This document shows, in pieces, positions 39,240 to 52,632 of a stretch of DNA of 64,000 bases; the first letter of the stretch is position 1; the number at the start of each line of letters is the position of its first letter. Under the pieces are notes generated by a model. It saw only the letters and a program-made list of their open reading frames with translations, was not told the DNA's origin and did not search any database. A program made the position numbers and the translations under genes. This stretch comes from Triops longicaudatus (lineage: Eukaryota; Arthropoda; Branchiopoda; Notostraca; Triopsidae): positions 1 to 64,000 of the forward strand of contig JAGQDJ010000286.1 in assembly GCA_022885665.1 (NCBI GenBank), in the 5' to 3' direction.

Positions 39240-42200
39240 AAAGCAAGTGTCGCCCGGCCCCTTTTTAGTAAATTGCAACACTTTCCTTTGGGTAATATTT
39301 TCCTGGAGAATGGGTACAAGTTGTAGTTTTTGTCCCACTCACGTGGTTTCCGAACATCTCTTTTATACCTGAAGTTGTCCAAAACATACAATTCGTTATT
39401 CTGACAGCAAAATATTCATTAGTTATAGGAAATCAGGTTTGTCAAGAATATAGATGGAATTCCCATGTCGTGTGTATATCTTTCCAGAAGTTTCACTAAC
39501 CAATATTGTATCTAGTCGCAACGGATATTTTCCGTGCATACTTCTTTCTTTGTTGTTTGGGCACCAAAGAAACTATGTCGACACCTTGACAACTTTCGCC
39601 TCCTAATTTTTCATCACATGTTCTCCGATTGTGCTTCAGTGTATTAATCTGGATAAATTTATCCCCGAATGAGTAGTTCAGAAAACAAGTTCTGCAGTTT
39701 TTATCGAGAGATCCGATTACTTTAAACGGCACTTAAAAGACAGGCAGTCCAACCCAAAACCTGTACTTCTAGTCTATACCAGCATAAACTGGAATGAGTT
39801 GTTATCTAACTAATATTAAAACTATAAGAAAATATTTTGTACATTGTGTGCAAATATGAAAAGCTTATATTACATCCCTTCGTAAATTACATTTACTTCG
39901 TTACTTATAAACAAGAATAAGGCAAACGTAAACGCAATTGCATTTGTAATTTCTGAATACAAGCAAAAAGAGTTGATAAAACAAGAGTGCGCTCTGCTTT
40001 GTTTGGCGTCAATTCCGTACTTCGCCTACGGTACCGTTTTTTCTATTTATAAACATGGTAGTACGGTAAGCCCGTCACAGAAACACGAGGGCTTTGGTTT
40101 CACGCTTGAGCTAACGGTAACGACGTTAACGTTCATAAAGATGTCGGCTTAGAGTGGGAGAAGTTCGAAAACTAAAGCGGTTTTACGGCAACTCACGAAC
40201 TTTCCATGTTATCTTTTGTAAGCATAACATTCACTCTTACTAAAGGCTTTCATTTATCTCATTCAAAAATAGCGGTAAGGGTTTTTGAGCACATAGCAAG
40301 GGTGCCATATCAAAGGGTCATACCTAAGCGTGGCCACTTTCACTTTCTAATGAGTACTTGCGTATTCCGCAATCTGTTGATCGGGCGCAAGGGAATTTCC
40401 AGAGTCACCTAGTTAGAAGTAGAAATAGTCCTGTTTTTATCATATCTATTATTCAGAACAGTGTCCAATTAACCAAGTACCGTTATTATGAAGGTACTCA
40501 ATTTTATATTAGCTGGCTCTTACTTAAGCTGGTAGGATAGGGATTTTCTCGTGCCATTACGAACTCTACGTTTACAACAAAATTTAGTCTTCCAAATTTT
40601 ATCAGAATTAAAGTTTATCAAACCAAAACTATTAGCCCACACATTGGTTCACACGATTATTATCAAAGTGCTTGTTCTACTGGAACGCTGGACTGCTAAA
40701 AAAGGTAATTTCTCTTTTCGTGACCTACTTTTTGCCGAAAAGTGCAATATTTACTAAGTTAATGTTCATTTTGTAAATGCAGGCTAAGTGCCCCTGCTAC
40801 ATACATAGCCTCTGCCATGAGTACGAAGCTCAGCTTTCTCACAGAATGACATCATTCTCATTGACGTGCGCACTGGGCTCAACAAGGACGAGAGTTTAAC
40901 AAAGTTCTCCACTGCAAGACAATTCAAAAGGTGCAGAAAAAAAAACTAGAAGAAAATTATAATAATAAATAAATTTAAACATATTAATTTAAGGGATTTA
41001 GTAATCTGTGCAACAGCAAAACGTGGGAGAAGACGCCATCCCAAGTGTAACAAGAGAAATATTACTGCGAGAAACACAAGACAAGATAAAAGTAAGGCGA
41101 ATCAGACACGAAATAAATGTACATAAGACAAAGAAAGACAAATTTTGGGTAATGGCTACATTGCCAAGAAATCTGTATTGAAAAACAGGCAAGAAATGAT
41201 GCTATTTGGAGAGCTTATGTAATATTATATACTTTAAAAAGCAATCCTGATAAAGTAAACGTGTAATAAAAACTTCTTTTTATCGCGGCAACGTAATTTG
41301 CACCGAACCGCAACGCCACGTTTTCCCGACAACCAACACAAACGAAAACATGGCATTGCCGTTAAGCGCATGTTGCTTCTTTGTAATAAAATGATTTTTT
41401 ATTACACATTTTGTTAATTCGGGTGGCTTTTTACAGTAATTTTTACTAAATCAACTCTCAAATAATTTTTTTTGCAAGTTTTTTTTCACTATAAATTTTA
41501 TTGGCAATGCAGCCAGTCACAGATAGTACACCAATCACAGGCCCCCAATTCAATCCTACTTGAATTGTGCGAATCAGCCCAAACCACGCTCCAGTTCAAG
41601 CCCAGGGATTTGTTTTCTTGATTTGGACTCGTGCTTTGTGGTTTCTTTGTGTAGTGTGCACCAAGGTTTAGCTATATCGGAGCTTCGACCACCAAGTATT
41701 CTCTGAGAGCTCTTCAAAGGGTGGAACTTCGTGGGTCAAACAGGTCAGTACGCAGTACCTTTCCCACTGTCTCGAAACTTAACCGCCACGGTGAAATTTA
41801 CCTTACTAAACTGTTTAAACGAGCGTAAAAAAGGGAGGGCCCATGGGTCGTCACCTTCATGACCTACATGACCTCCTGACTTATCAAGAATAGTCCCATA
41901 TGATAGAGTAACCTTGGTCGTGCAAAGGAAAAGTTCTCTGATAAATCATATTCTCTGATAAATAATATCGAAGCTTTTCTGTTCAGAGGTTAAGAGTTCG
42001 TGCAATGCCAATCTCGTTTTTCCTTTGTCTGCGACCCGAGAAATCCTACCATTTCCATGTAGATTCTCCGGTGCTCGATCATAAAAAATGTCGTTTGAAC
42101 ATTTTCTTTACTTGTAGTCTCAACGCTCACTTTTTCAAGCATTGGTCGATTCGCTTAAAGAAACGTGTTCCGTACCGAACGTAGAAAGTATGGTATGGCT

Positions 42201-45200
42201 TGCCTCTTGTACCCCACAGCGTGAAACTTGTTTTCTGCTAAAGCTACAGCAATTTGCTGATAAGAGTAACAAAAATCCTCCTTTTTATCTTAAACATGTA
42301 AGAGAGGAAACTAACTAAAAAAAAACTGAAAAAAAAACTCGACATACGCTTATATTTCAGAAATTAACCTGTTTGCAGTAAAACCTCCAGGAACGAAAAC
42401 CCAAGCGGAATTTAACACAAATATGTATTGCAAGTCTTTTAAAACAAGTTACTTGTGAAAATTATGATTTTAGTCAACGCAGATCTTAATACTGCCATTT
42501 TCATATGTAACTGTCGAAAAATGCAACGGTGATTAGAAATGCTTACCGAACGAACCCTTTGCAGTAAACAAACTGAAATCAGTGAAATATTCACAACGGC
42601 TTTCATTGCAGCGTTTCCACTTAGGTATTTTCTATATCGTCGTCCGAACATCATAATGTTCACTGAAATGAAGCGAAAACAATACGCCTCTGCCGTAAAG
42701 TTGCTTCACTAACAAGCCGTTGCAAGAGGTCTACCTTGAAATAAACTTTTCATTGAGTCTTCTACAAAGTATGTTCCATAATCTTCACTGATAGTGCACT
42801 CATGCGCTTAGCTCATTTCGAGAAAAATAAGTCGTAAAAAGTAAATAGGCTTACAGGCATGAACACTCACGAGTGCATTTCTTATAAATAGAATAGAATT
42901 AAGTAAAGTTTTGAGTTAACAGAATAGATGAAGAAACAAGCTTGTTGAGCTCTGAAAGTTAATCCTCTTCATTAGTTTAGTTTCTGTTTTTCTAAGTAAA
43001 TAATTTTTTTGTTACTTTGCCCTATTTGTTTATGATTCACTAAATACAGAAAACATGACTGTCGAAATCGAAATTGAAATGAAGTCGAAATCGAAAGAAA
43101 TCGACTCATATCTCTTTAACTTAATATACATTTTAATCACTGTAACTTAGTTACCTTTAATTTTAATGTGTTTAGTCTCTTGGATGTAATATTTACATTC
43201 AAACAAGACATCCTTGTGGTTTACTTACATGACACCCAGTTTTGATTCAAACCAAATCGGAATATGGGAAACATGAAATCTTCAACTCCAGAATTTCGCA
43301 CAGACGCGTGCAATTTAGAACGACACAGCTTAAGAATCGAATATTTGACATGTATAGTTTTCGGCACTTAAAATGTACTAAATCCTATGAGATATTGAAT
43401 AGAACACTGCAACAATATACTTTAAAGAAATAGACTACCTGAATTTTGTGCATATAATAAAAAGTAAAACTAATGTGCGTAGTGACTATCAAAGTCTCAA
43501 AAACTATCCCGTTTACAGTCTTTAGATTTGTGAGTACTCTTCTACATAGATTTTGAGCTTATAGCTTGAAAAGAAACTAAAAATCCATTTCCATAAACAG
43601 GGGGGCTTCCCATGGCTTTTGTGGGATCTGAGGGGCTCTACTGTAAGCATAATTGAAACCTTATTAATTTTTAATACATTAGGGGTAAAGATTAGTTTCT
43701 ATAGCGAAGAGTGCGGTATTTTGCTCCTTCTATTCGTTGAAATATGCGCGCAATAATGGAATAAATTAATGTCTGCTTGATTGCTTAATTACTTGAGCAT
43801 TGAATTTAATTTCTTTAACAATGTTTCCTGGTTTGTTTAACTTCTCCCTTATTACTATAGAGTCGTAGAATGTAGTTAGCGGCTAAAAATTGTGTACGTT
43901 TTATCTTTCTATGAAGATCTATTTTTTCTATTAAAATTTATTTCCATCAACTATTCATCACTTTTTTTAAGCTTTTAAGCATCTAATTGTAAGAAAACAC
44001 GATAGTAATTACTGGAAAGTAGTAATCGCTAAAAACTGCATTGGTTCCTTTAGCTTTGCAAAAAAGGGCATTATTCATTTTTAGAAAGGGACAAGCTAAT
44101 CTCGTAGCTATACTCATGCATCCTTCTTACCATCTAGGTTCTGCCGAGCTGAGTATGTTTTCTAGAAATCAGTAATCACTCAAATCTAACGTGTTGCAGG
44201 ATATATCGGACTGTAATAAAGATCGCTTGATATTCGTCTGCATCTAGGCCAATTCACTCCATACAATATGAAAATAATTGAGCCAATCCTTATTTCCTTT
44301 AATTCGTTTTATAAAGTTTAACTTGTTTTAAATTTTTACTCAGTCCGTGTACGCTTAACAAAGACATTTATTCCAAATTCGGTGCACCCTTGGCTGAAAC
44401 GTCCTTGCTCATGGCAAGAGCTCGGCCTACAATTTGGCCCTGATTGCTCGGTAATTATGACTTTTGTGCCATAACATTCACTAAACATGAACAACGAATA
44501 TTCTCGAGGTGAGTGAAGTTGTACTTTTTGTCCCTATAGCCAACAGTAATTTCCAAAACCATACAACTTTTGCTTTCTATGACCTGCTTCTGCACCGAAG
44601 AGACATCTCAGATCCTCAGCCAAGATCCTACTTCGTCGTAAGGCAGGTCTGATTGGCGCCAAATAGCTTATTCCACTCGGAATGGCTTTTTTTGTGTGTG
44701 TGTGCACTTCTAGCACTGTATGACTCTCCATAGCATGCAACGCTCATCATCTTGTGACATGAGCGTACACTTCTTTTAAAACGATAATTACAACCTTTCC
44801 ATAAACCACCACAACCTTCACGCAGGTTTCGAGTGCCATTACTTTTCTCTCTATTCGATTCTATCGTCAACAGCAGGACATTCCAATTACAGGTAAGAAT
44901 CATCTAATCTTTCACGGTCTAACGCACCGTGACAATCCTCTCTCACACTCTGTTACAAAGTTTCCTGACTAGCACATTTCTCCAACCATATTCGCGGCAC
45001 TAAAGATCAGGACAAGCGACAACATTGTCCGGTACCATTTAGGAAATCAAGCACATGATATCGATGGATGCCATCCATGCAAGAATGCGACGCGTCTGCC
45101 AACCAACCCCGAATCGACGGCATGACTGTTACGGAGAAAAGTAGCCAGGCAACCTAACACCCAATAGAAAATCCGCACAGTACCATCCAGGAGAAAACTA

Positions 45201-48120
45201 TGCCCTTTAAAGACGCTCAGCTCAAGACAAGAAGGGAAAATCTTATAAAAGGAGGTCTTGATCCCTGAGACCTGGGAAGATTATCTCACAACTGCGTGCG
45301 TGTAGCATCTCCTTCCAACGAAACCACAGAAACTTATTCGTACTTTTTATTTCTGTGTGTAACAATTATTTTGTGTTGAGTCCTAATTGAGAAGCATATA
45401 ACTAAGTGCTCCTTTTCTCAGTGCAATTCCCTACTCCTTAAAGAGACGCTAAAAAGTGCAACAATCAATTCAGGACCCACAGAGCAGAAGAAGATTGACC
45501 ACAAAATCACTATTTTTTGCGGGCTACCATGGTAAGCTAGTGTACCGTTCAAGTTGCTTAACGTCCTTCAGGTCCGCACACCACAAGCTTGGCCGGTAGT
45601 TGGCTTATAACACGCTTAAAGATAAAAAGTGCTTCTGGATAAAAGACAAAATTAAAATTAGGGCAAAACAAGTACAAGATTTCTCACTGCTCCCTTTTTA
45701 ACTTCTATTGGTCAGGTTCCAAGTAATTTATTATATTAGTCTTTTGTTGTTGTTTGCCCTCGCTCTAACGTGGGGAATGGCAATATCTTTCTTAAAATGA
45801 AGTGGAAAAAGGTAAAAGGACTCAGTTTGTTATTCAGTAACAATACTAAAGTTTATGAATTCTTAATAGGCCAAAGTTGTTACTTTTGATTGCACAAAGT
45901 TTCTTAAAGCCACAAGAAGGTCTGAATTTTCATTCGCCGTATATACCATGCACATATCGCCGTTTTCCATTGTTGTGACACACTGAAGCATCGTGCAACA
46001 GACGTAAAATGAAAGCTTGTCCTTTCTTTAAAGAATATGTGGGCAACAAAGACTAATTATCTTCGTTAGTGGTTTCCACCAAGCTCTAGTAAAAGTTAAA
46101 CCCCATTGCAGTATTTCCTTTTTTCAAGAAACGAACTAAGGTCTTCGTCACGCTCGTACTTTTATGTAACAACCCTTTCCCTTTTAGCACAGTGTGCATC
46201 TGCAAAAGTGGAGCACTTCAGCGCACCGTACCAAACAATAATCATAAGGATCTTTGCCATAAGAAATCCACTTGAGCAACTTTCACGTCATCACAATATA
46301 CCAGTAATCTGGTCATGCTTCCCACGTCTTTGCTTTGTTACATATCGTATACCTGTTTCCTATAAAAATGTAAGGATTTTGAAACAAAACAGCAAGCTTC
46401 GTTGCTTTAAACCACGGAGAAACAAAATCGCAAGGAAAATTCAAATGTATTTGAAATCTCTGTAAAAACTCTGAAAGACTTTCATTACAGCTTACTTCTT
46501 TAGTAGTACAAAAACTATTGAAAGAGAAGTCAAAAGGTCAACTAAAATCTTGAGGACTACTTTCCAGTTCAACCACAAATGTTCGTTGTTATGTATTGAT
46601 ACTTAAACCCAACATTTGTTGAGATGTCGGTGGATCTATATGTTAAGAAGTTCTTAGTTCTAATAAATTATATGTACCATGGTTATTCAAAAAAGACTTT
46701 ATTTTTCGGAGGTAATAATATAGCTATGGCCATAGGCGAGAGCCTACATCTGCTTTCAAAGAAGGATTTTATTGATCCTCAAAAAATCTTTGCAATAGTG
46801 ATCAAATAGCTTTTATTTATAGCTTTGCTAATCCTGTTCGCCCAGATCGGCCGATGGCCCACTTTTCTCCGTTTTTGCATACTGAGCGTAATACTTTTCG
46901 CCATTTTTTATGGGGGGTAGGGGTAGGGGGCTAACAATGAGAAAAAGCTTAAAAATCTAGAGAAAGCGTAAGAAGAGTGGCAACATGGCAACGTCTTATA
47001 ATTAAAAAATGTGTTACAACCGGTTAACTATAGACTAGAAGCCTATCAGTCTATATGAGCACCACTACGACCATTCGTGTAATACAATCCGCCAACAAGA
47101 ACGATCCTGTCAATGACGCTTTGTTACCTAATGTCTAGCTACCACTGATAACAGACTTCAGCTACGTACCCAGTTGAGGACATCCTGCTGTAGTGTCCCA
47201 AACCGTCGGCTCCTCTACTACTGCTACACGAAAAATTTTTTAGCTCCGAGTTGGAGAAAGTTAAAAGTTACAAGTCCGGGTGTATATCACTCACCCAAGT
47301 TTCATTAGTCAATTTATCTACGACTTTCCTATGCAAGACACGAGAATTTCCTGGCAACAGATACTATTTTTCGCTGGGGATAAAAAAGAGCCTGCATAAT
47401 CACCAAACACAACAGCTTTTTTTTTTTCTCCCTCCCCTCAACAAAGCCGTTATCTGGCACCCATTCCGTCACTTTCTCCCACGTTTCCAGCTTGGATTTT
47501 ATGGCATACTAACGTTGTCCAACGCCAACTAACATTGCATCGACCCTTGGTGACCCTTACCCATAGTGTAGATCCCCTCCGCGTTAACTGCTTCCTGACC
47601 CAGGCCACTTTCTCCAGGAGTGGTATGAGAAGGTAACATCAGAGGACTTCCAAACCCATACAGCGCGACGCACGCTGCCTTTCTGATGTATTGTACCCAA
47701 TACACCCTCATAATCGTCTTCATGGGTTAGCGACTGTCTGGCTTTCGTTTTTCCTTCTATTGTGCCACCCAAGAATTTTTTTCTCAGTGTTTCATTAGGC
47801 GAACCGCACACCTTAACATTCTTTGTCCGTCAGACTTCTGTGAAGTATACAATAGAATTATGGGAGGAAGCTTTACGAGAATATTCACAAGTATAAATGA
47901 ACCCACCCTGCAAGCTAACCTATTTAGGCTATGCCATGCGTTGTTCTTACATTGACAGTCAAGAATGCATAATAACTGTAGAAATAGCTAGAGTTTACTT
48001 GGCTAAAACCGACTATAAAAATAAAATTAACGTGGCGAATTAAAAGGAAAAGATCCATTCCAATGTTCACAAATTGTTAAAAGAATACTGTACCATTCAA
48101 CTTCTGAGTCATGTGTGACT
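39240..48120. other. Gene-poor region
   Basis: About 8.9 kb, AT-rich, in which I cannot support any protein or RNA gene. Open frames are short, without domain-like composition or flanking splice sites that chain them. A low-complexity stretch of GAAATCGAA-like units lies at about 43059-43107. A strong TATA-like CTTATAAAAGG at 45242-45252 has no recognised gene downstream. The region may hold enhancers for the flanking tissue-specific genes or exons too short to see. Confidence 0.45.
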
Positions 48121-48124
48121 TAAG

Positions 48125-48131
48125 TATAAAA
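48125..48131 (+). promoter_or_regulatory. TATA box, likely for the Cys/His-module gene
   Basis: TATAAAA followed by GG. A putative transcription start near 48155 would give a short leader ending in AACAG before the donor GTAATA at 48207, a candidate non-coding first exon that could splice to the acceptor at 48922. Confidence 0.45.
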
Positions 48132-48922
48132 GGTCGAAACACTAGATTTGTTTTATTGCAATTGTGATTGTAACGATTTATTAACCACCGAAGAAAGACG
48201 AGAACAGGTAATAAACTTGTGAGACATTTGCCTTGCTAAGAGGAAGAAACCTATGCGTGAGTGAATTTATATGCTAATGCTTAAGGGACACTTTTCAGTT
48301 TTTAATTTTCTGAGTCGTTGCGTCTGTTTTCTTTTACCTAATAAACCTGAACACATCCTAAAACAGCCGAAGACGACATTACATCGCAAATGCAAATTCG
48401 GTCGTCTCTTACACCAACCATAAGCCTGAACATGGTGTTGGCGCTTATGCTTCAAGAAACCCTAAGTATTTACGACGCTTAGTTAGTTTTCATTTGCTCC
48501 AATGTATCCAAGAAAACAGACCGTGTTTCTCCTAGTGAAAACAATTGAGTTACAATATTCAAAAGATTATCTTCCTCGTGTCTTTAGCAGGTCATTATTA
48601 TGCTAAATACGTCACCGTTAAAAATAGACAAATATTTTGGGCCTGGTCATTCTGTAACTTAAAATAACTTTTAACTTAAAATTTTAAATAAATCAAGTGA
48701 AATTAAGTGTAGTATTTGTGCGTACTGATACTACACTGGCAAGAAATTACCTACGTGTTTAAAATGATATGATAAACTCTGAAAATTTCCTTTAAAAATT
48801 GTTTAATTTATTTTGTTGATTTCTAAACGGAAGAATAATTGAAGCCTGTTTATGTAAGCTGGCCTGGGAGCAGTTAGACTTTAGCTCATTGTTATTTATT
48901 TTTCATCTTCCTTTCCATGTAG

Positions 48923-51259
48923 GGACATCTCTGTTCCTGGATCAAATGGGGATATTGGCTGTTTATGACATGGACATGCGCGCAAGGTATTTTAGTCCCA
49001 GCTATGGTCCAACGGAAGTCATCGGGGGTCCAAACTTGGTCACATTTACCTGAAGAAACCGACAACGAGCGCTTTTCCTTTTCTTCAGCAGGAAGTCGGT
49101 CTAACCGCCAAATCTTTGACTTCGACAAAGAGTTGCCGATCCACTCAGCTAATCTGCTTGCTCTCCCATCCAAGGTAGAGCCACCTACTAGCCACGACAG
49201 CCAATTTGATTTTGCACATTCTGAGACATCTACGAATCAAGGAACCAAAAGTCAGTCTGATTCGGAGTTACCGTTTTTCCTTGAATATTCGCCTCCACCA
49301 CTGTCACAACCTACGCTCGACTACCTACCACCGTCTTTGGACTACCTGCCACCAAGCTTAGACTACTTGCCTCCTTTACCTCCTACCACCAGCGATTCGA
49401 ACGTCCCTTCCGTAGCCGTCCCCGATAGTATCGCTCAAACTTCGCGGAATGCACAAGAAATCCTAATCCCACCAAGCTTGGACTATTTGCCGCCACTACC
49501 ACCTGCTGCTAGCGATACAACTATCACCAGACTAAACCCAGTAGCCGTTTCAGATAGTGTCGATCAAATTTCACGAAACCTGCAAGGAATCGAGCCACTA
49601 CCAAGCTTAGAATACCTGCCTCCTTTACCCCCTGCTGCCAGCGCTTCAAATATCCCCAGCTCAAACCCAGTTCCTGTTCCAGATAGTGTCGATCAAACAT
49701 CGCGAAATTCACAAGAAATTCTATCCTTGCAAGACTTGGGCAACAAACCTCATCCGACGCCACTGGTTTACTTCACCCCTCCGACAACAGCAGAAGTACA
49801 TATTCCTGCAATACCAGTACCGCCAGTCTATTTTACTCCGCCTGACAAAGAATTCCTTCCCGATCAACCGAGCAAGCAAGAACTAACCGTTCAAATACGT
49901 TGGCCGAACACGTTGCCAACGAACACGGAAGTGCCAGTAATTCAAGAAATATTCCAGACGACCACATCAGAGCCGCTTAAATTCTCTCAGGAAATAGCCA
50001 GTACCCCCCGGTTTGATGTGTCAACTAGTCCCCGCAGCCAACCCCTGGTACGCAATCCAAATACGCATTCGTCGTCTTGGAATGGCGTCGACCCTTGTAC
50101 TCATGCATTTCACCGTTGGCTTTGCGAGGGTACCAAACTTCGGCCGAAAGTTGCCCAATTTCAGACCACCCAGTTCACAACAACTGCTACGCCCTCTCCA
50201 CCAGCTGCACCCACAACTACCCCACAGCCACCTCTCCCCGAAATCCAGAATCCTGCTGCTACTACCATAGAGCAAGCCACAATCGTACCCATAATTCGCG
50301 TACCTTTGCTAACAACCGAAGCGAAACCACCAGTGGTAAGTGGTTGGAAAGGAATGGACCCCTGCACTCACGCTTTCCATCGCTGGCTTTGCGACGCCAA
50401 CAGGCCCAAATCGCAACCCGCGACCACCATAGCAGCGCCGGCTACTTTGCGCAAACCCGTTCCAACTACGCCTGCTTCTATCAGACAAGAGATCGTGCTA
50501 CGATTACCAGAAGCTTCTGAACTTCAGACCCAAAACTTGGCCCCTGCTATCGGGACACCGGTTTCAAGCACCCCAAGATCGACAAGTGCTGAGGCATGGA
50601 GCGGTGCGGATCCGTGCACTCACGCTTTCCATGCCCATCTTTGTCGACAAGCTAACCAAAGCTATACGCCAGGCGCGCGGATTGCACCCTTAAGTCCTCT
50701 GGCGGCTAGTATTGCCAACCCAAGCGTCGTTATACCACCACCTGTCATTTCGACCCCACAACCCTTGATACTACCACCTCCGCCACCGCCTGTCATCCTA
50801 GCATTTATGCCACCACCATTCCTAAATGCTCCTACGACACCAAATCCACATGAAGCTAATGATCCTCGGTACCATGCTTTCCACGTTCATTCGTATGAGA
50901 ATGATAAGCCCCAAGTTCCCCTCCAAAGTCTCGCCAGCTCCGCGTCAAATGCGAATTCGGTTTCGATTCTTCCAGAAGCACCTGGAGAAGCCTTTGGGAC
51001 CGAAGGGCAGCAAGGTCGAACGCGCAGCGAGAAAAGCAACCATGGTTCGTGGGTTTTCCCTTCTGATCCGTGCTCGCATTTCCTCCATGCATGGCTATGC
51101 AAGCCTGCCAACCCAAGCCCGTCGCGGCGCTCGTGGCATCACCGGATGGCGCGCCATGACCCGTTCTTGTCCGCAGTGACAGATTCGGACGAAGCTGCAA
51201 TGGTTCTTGACTCGGTCAGTTTTGAAGCCCAACGCATTCGAAGACGTCATGCGACATAA
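48923..51259 (+). CDS. Proline-rich protein with five Cys/His modules, unknown family
   Basis: A single large exon preceded by a good acceptor (CTTCCTTTCCATGTAG, ending at 48922). From the ATG at 48965 it codes 764 residues. In-frame codons from 48923 add GHLCSWIKWGYWLF before it, so that a hydrophobic stretch ending ILVPA looks like a signal sequence; the true start probably lies on an upstream exon. Residues about 105-255 hold tandem, 45-55-residue Pro-rich units with SLDYLPPLPP and PDSVDQTSRN. The rest is Pro/Thr-rich linker with five modules of form W-x-G-x-DPCTHAFHxWLC at C378-C387, C467-C476, C551-C560, R635-Y644 and C703-C712. The fourth has lost both cysteines but keeps its histidines. 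I do not recognise the family. The composition suggests an extracellular, perhaps cuticular or secreted matrix protein. Confidence 0.75.
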   Translation, partial: GHLCSWIKWGYWLFMTWTCAQGILVPAMVQRKSSGVQTWSHLPEETDNERFSFSSAGSRSNRQIFDFDKELPIHSANLLALPSKVEPPTSHDSQFDFAHSETSTNQGTKSQSDSELPFFLEYSPPPLSQPTLDYLPPSLDYLPPSLDYLPPLPPTTSDSNVPSVAVPDSIAQTSRNAQEILIPPSLDYLPPLPPAASDTTITRLNPVAVSDSVDQISRNLQGIEPLPSLEYLPPLPPAASASNIPSSNPVPVPDSVDQTSRNSQEILSLQDLGNKPHPTPLVYFTPPTTAEVHIPAIPVPPVYFTPPDKEFLPDQPSKQELTVQIRWPNTLPTNTEVPVIQEIFQTTTSEPLKFSQEIASTPRFDVSTSPRSQPLVRNPNTHSSSWNGVDPCTHAFHRWLCEGTKLRPKVAQFQTTQFTTTATPSPPAAPTTTPQPPLPEIQNPAATTIEQATIVPIIRVPLLTTEAKPPVVSGWKGMDPCTHAFHRWLCDANRPKSQPATTIAAPATLRKPVPTTPASIRQEIVLRLPEASELQTQNLAPAIGTPVSSTPRSTSAEAWSGADPCTHAFHAHLCRQANQSYTPGARIAPLSPLAASIANPSVVIPPPVISTPQPLILPPPPPPVILAFMPPPFLNAPTTPNPHEANDPRYHAFHVHSYENDKPQVPLQSLASSASNANSVSILPEAPGEAFGTEGQQGRTRSEKSNHGSWVFPSDPCSHFLHAWLCKPANPSPSRRSWHHRMARHDPFLSAVTDSDEAAMVLDSVSFEAQRIRRRHAT

Positions 51260-52632
51260 CGATCGCCATTATAAATTTTACATTATCTATAACAAGAAAT
51301 GCATAGTATAAAGTGCCAATTTTAACTCCAGTATGGCATGCAAAGGCGGGTCCTTGAGGGTGTTCGATTTCACGATTTTTTCCTCAAGAATATATTAGGG
51401 TTAGAACATATTGTACTAAATGCTACTCATAGACAAATTTTGCTGTCTAAAAAAAGTATTGTGGTTTCGTTTTCCATGTTCTTGTGTCACGAAATCTGAA
51501 ATGGCGTGAAATACAGGGCACGATGTCACTCACGAATAGCGTTTGGCACCTTTTATGATTAGCCTAGAGCTATCGGTTAGGAGATCAGTACCGTTAGGAC
51601 CTTGACTGGTATGCTTAACTAAACGGTCAGGGAAAAGGGTATGAAACTTCTCTTCCATAAAGGCCGTAAGGCATGTAAATGTCAATTTAATCACGTTTCG
51701 TGCGTTTTAATGACTGTCTTTAGGAGCATTATCTCATTAAAAACTCAAGTGTCACAAAAATGTAATTATCTGTGCAAAACGTTTCAAATGAACAATAAGC
51801 CATAATCGCCATTATACAGTCAAGGATTTCCAATAAGTACACAAAACATGAATGAAGAAAATACAAGGAAAGAAAGAATAAATAACGCCTGTTCGAGGAT
51901 TTATTCTTTCTAGAAGACAGCCCTTGCAACAATAACTAATAGGCAAGGTGACGATACAAATTTTGTCCAAGTGGTCACATTTTTTCCACAAGAATAACGA
52001 GAAAAGAATATAAAAAATTACAGCTTTTATTAACGACATACCCAGAGGCTTTTCCTGAAACCAAAAGCGTCTAAAAAGGTGCGTAATCATAACGGTTTTG
52101 ACCAAAGCGAAGTTTCCGGAATGCTATCCTTCAGTACCTGTTCTCCTTCTTGCATCTGACGCTTGTATGAAGAGTTCGTTGTCAAAGCAGCTGCCGGGTA
52201 CCAAGCGTAAGTACGATCCAAGCTTGAAGAAGCCCAAAACCGGGGTCATTATCCGAACGGACAAGTAATGCGCTGCACTTGCTAGCCTTGTTTTCCTTGT
52301 ATACGGTTATTTCGTCTGACCATTCTTAACACGGTGCGCAAATAAGTGACACGGCATAGTTGCAAGGCAAACAGTGAATTTTAGCGTATAGTGTAACAAA
52401 TCAATCTTATTCGTGAATTTAAAAAGACCACACGGGAATTATGTAAACAAAAGGCGAAAGGAACTATGCAGGTAAGAGCCTGGCTTTCTATACATTCTTT
52501 CCATTCCGGGAGAAATTCCCTTTACATTCATAACGTCATAATAATTCACAAGAACTCGATTAACTTAATCGGTAAAGCGCCCTAGGGTGGCTTCCCTAGT
52601 CATGTGACCAGTTCAAAGGTGAAAGGTTGGGC
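51260..52632. other. Intergenic region with a tRNA-like segment
   Basis: 1.4 kb between two + strand genes. Apart from a degenerate tRNA-like segment at about 52554-52625, described in the findings, I see no gene. Open frames on the minus strand here are short and AT-rich. Confidence 0.45.

Noticed and set aside
44534..44903. Two overlapping minus-strand frames in the gene-poor region
   Set aside because: Composition is not protein-like and no conserved motif or splice chain supports them.
46106..46465. 119-codon + strand frame
   Set aside because: Mixed composition without a domain or neighbours; expected by chance in 9 kb of AT-rich sequence.
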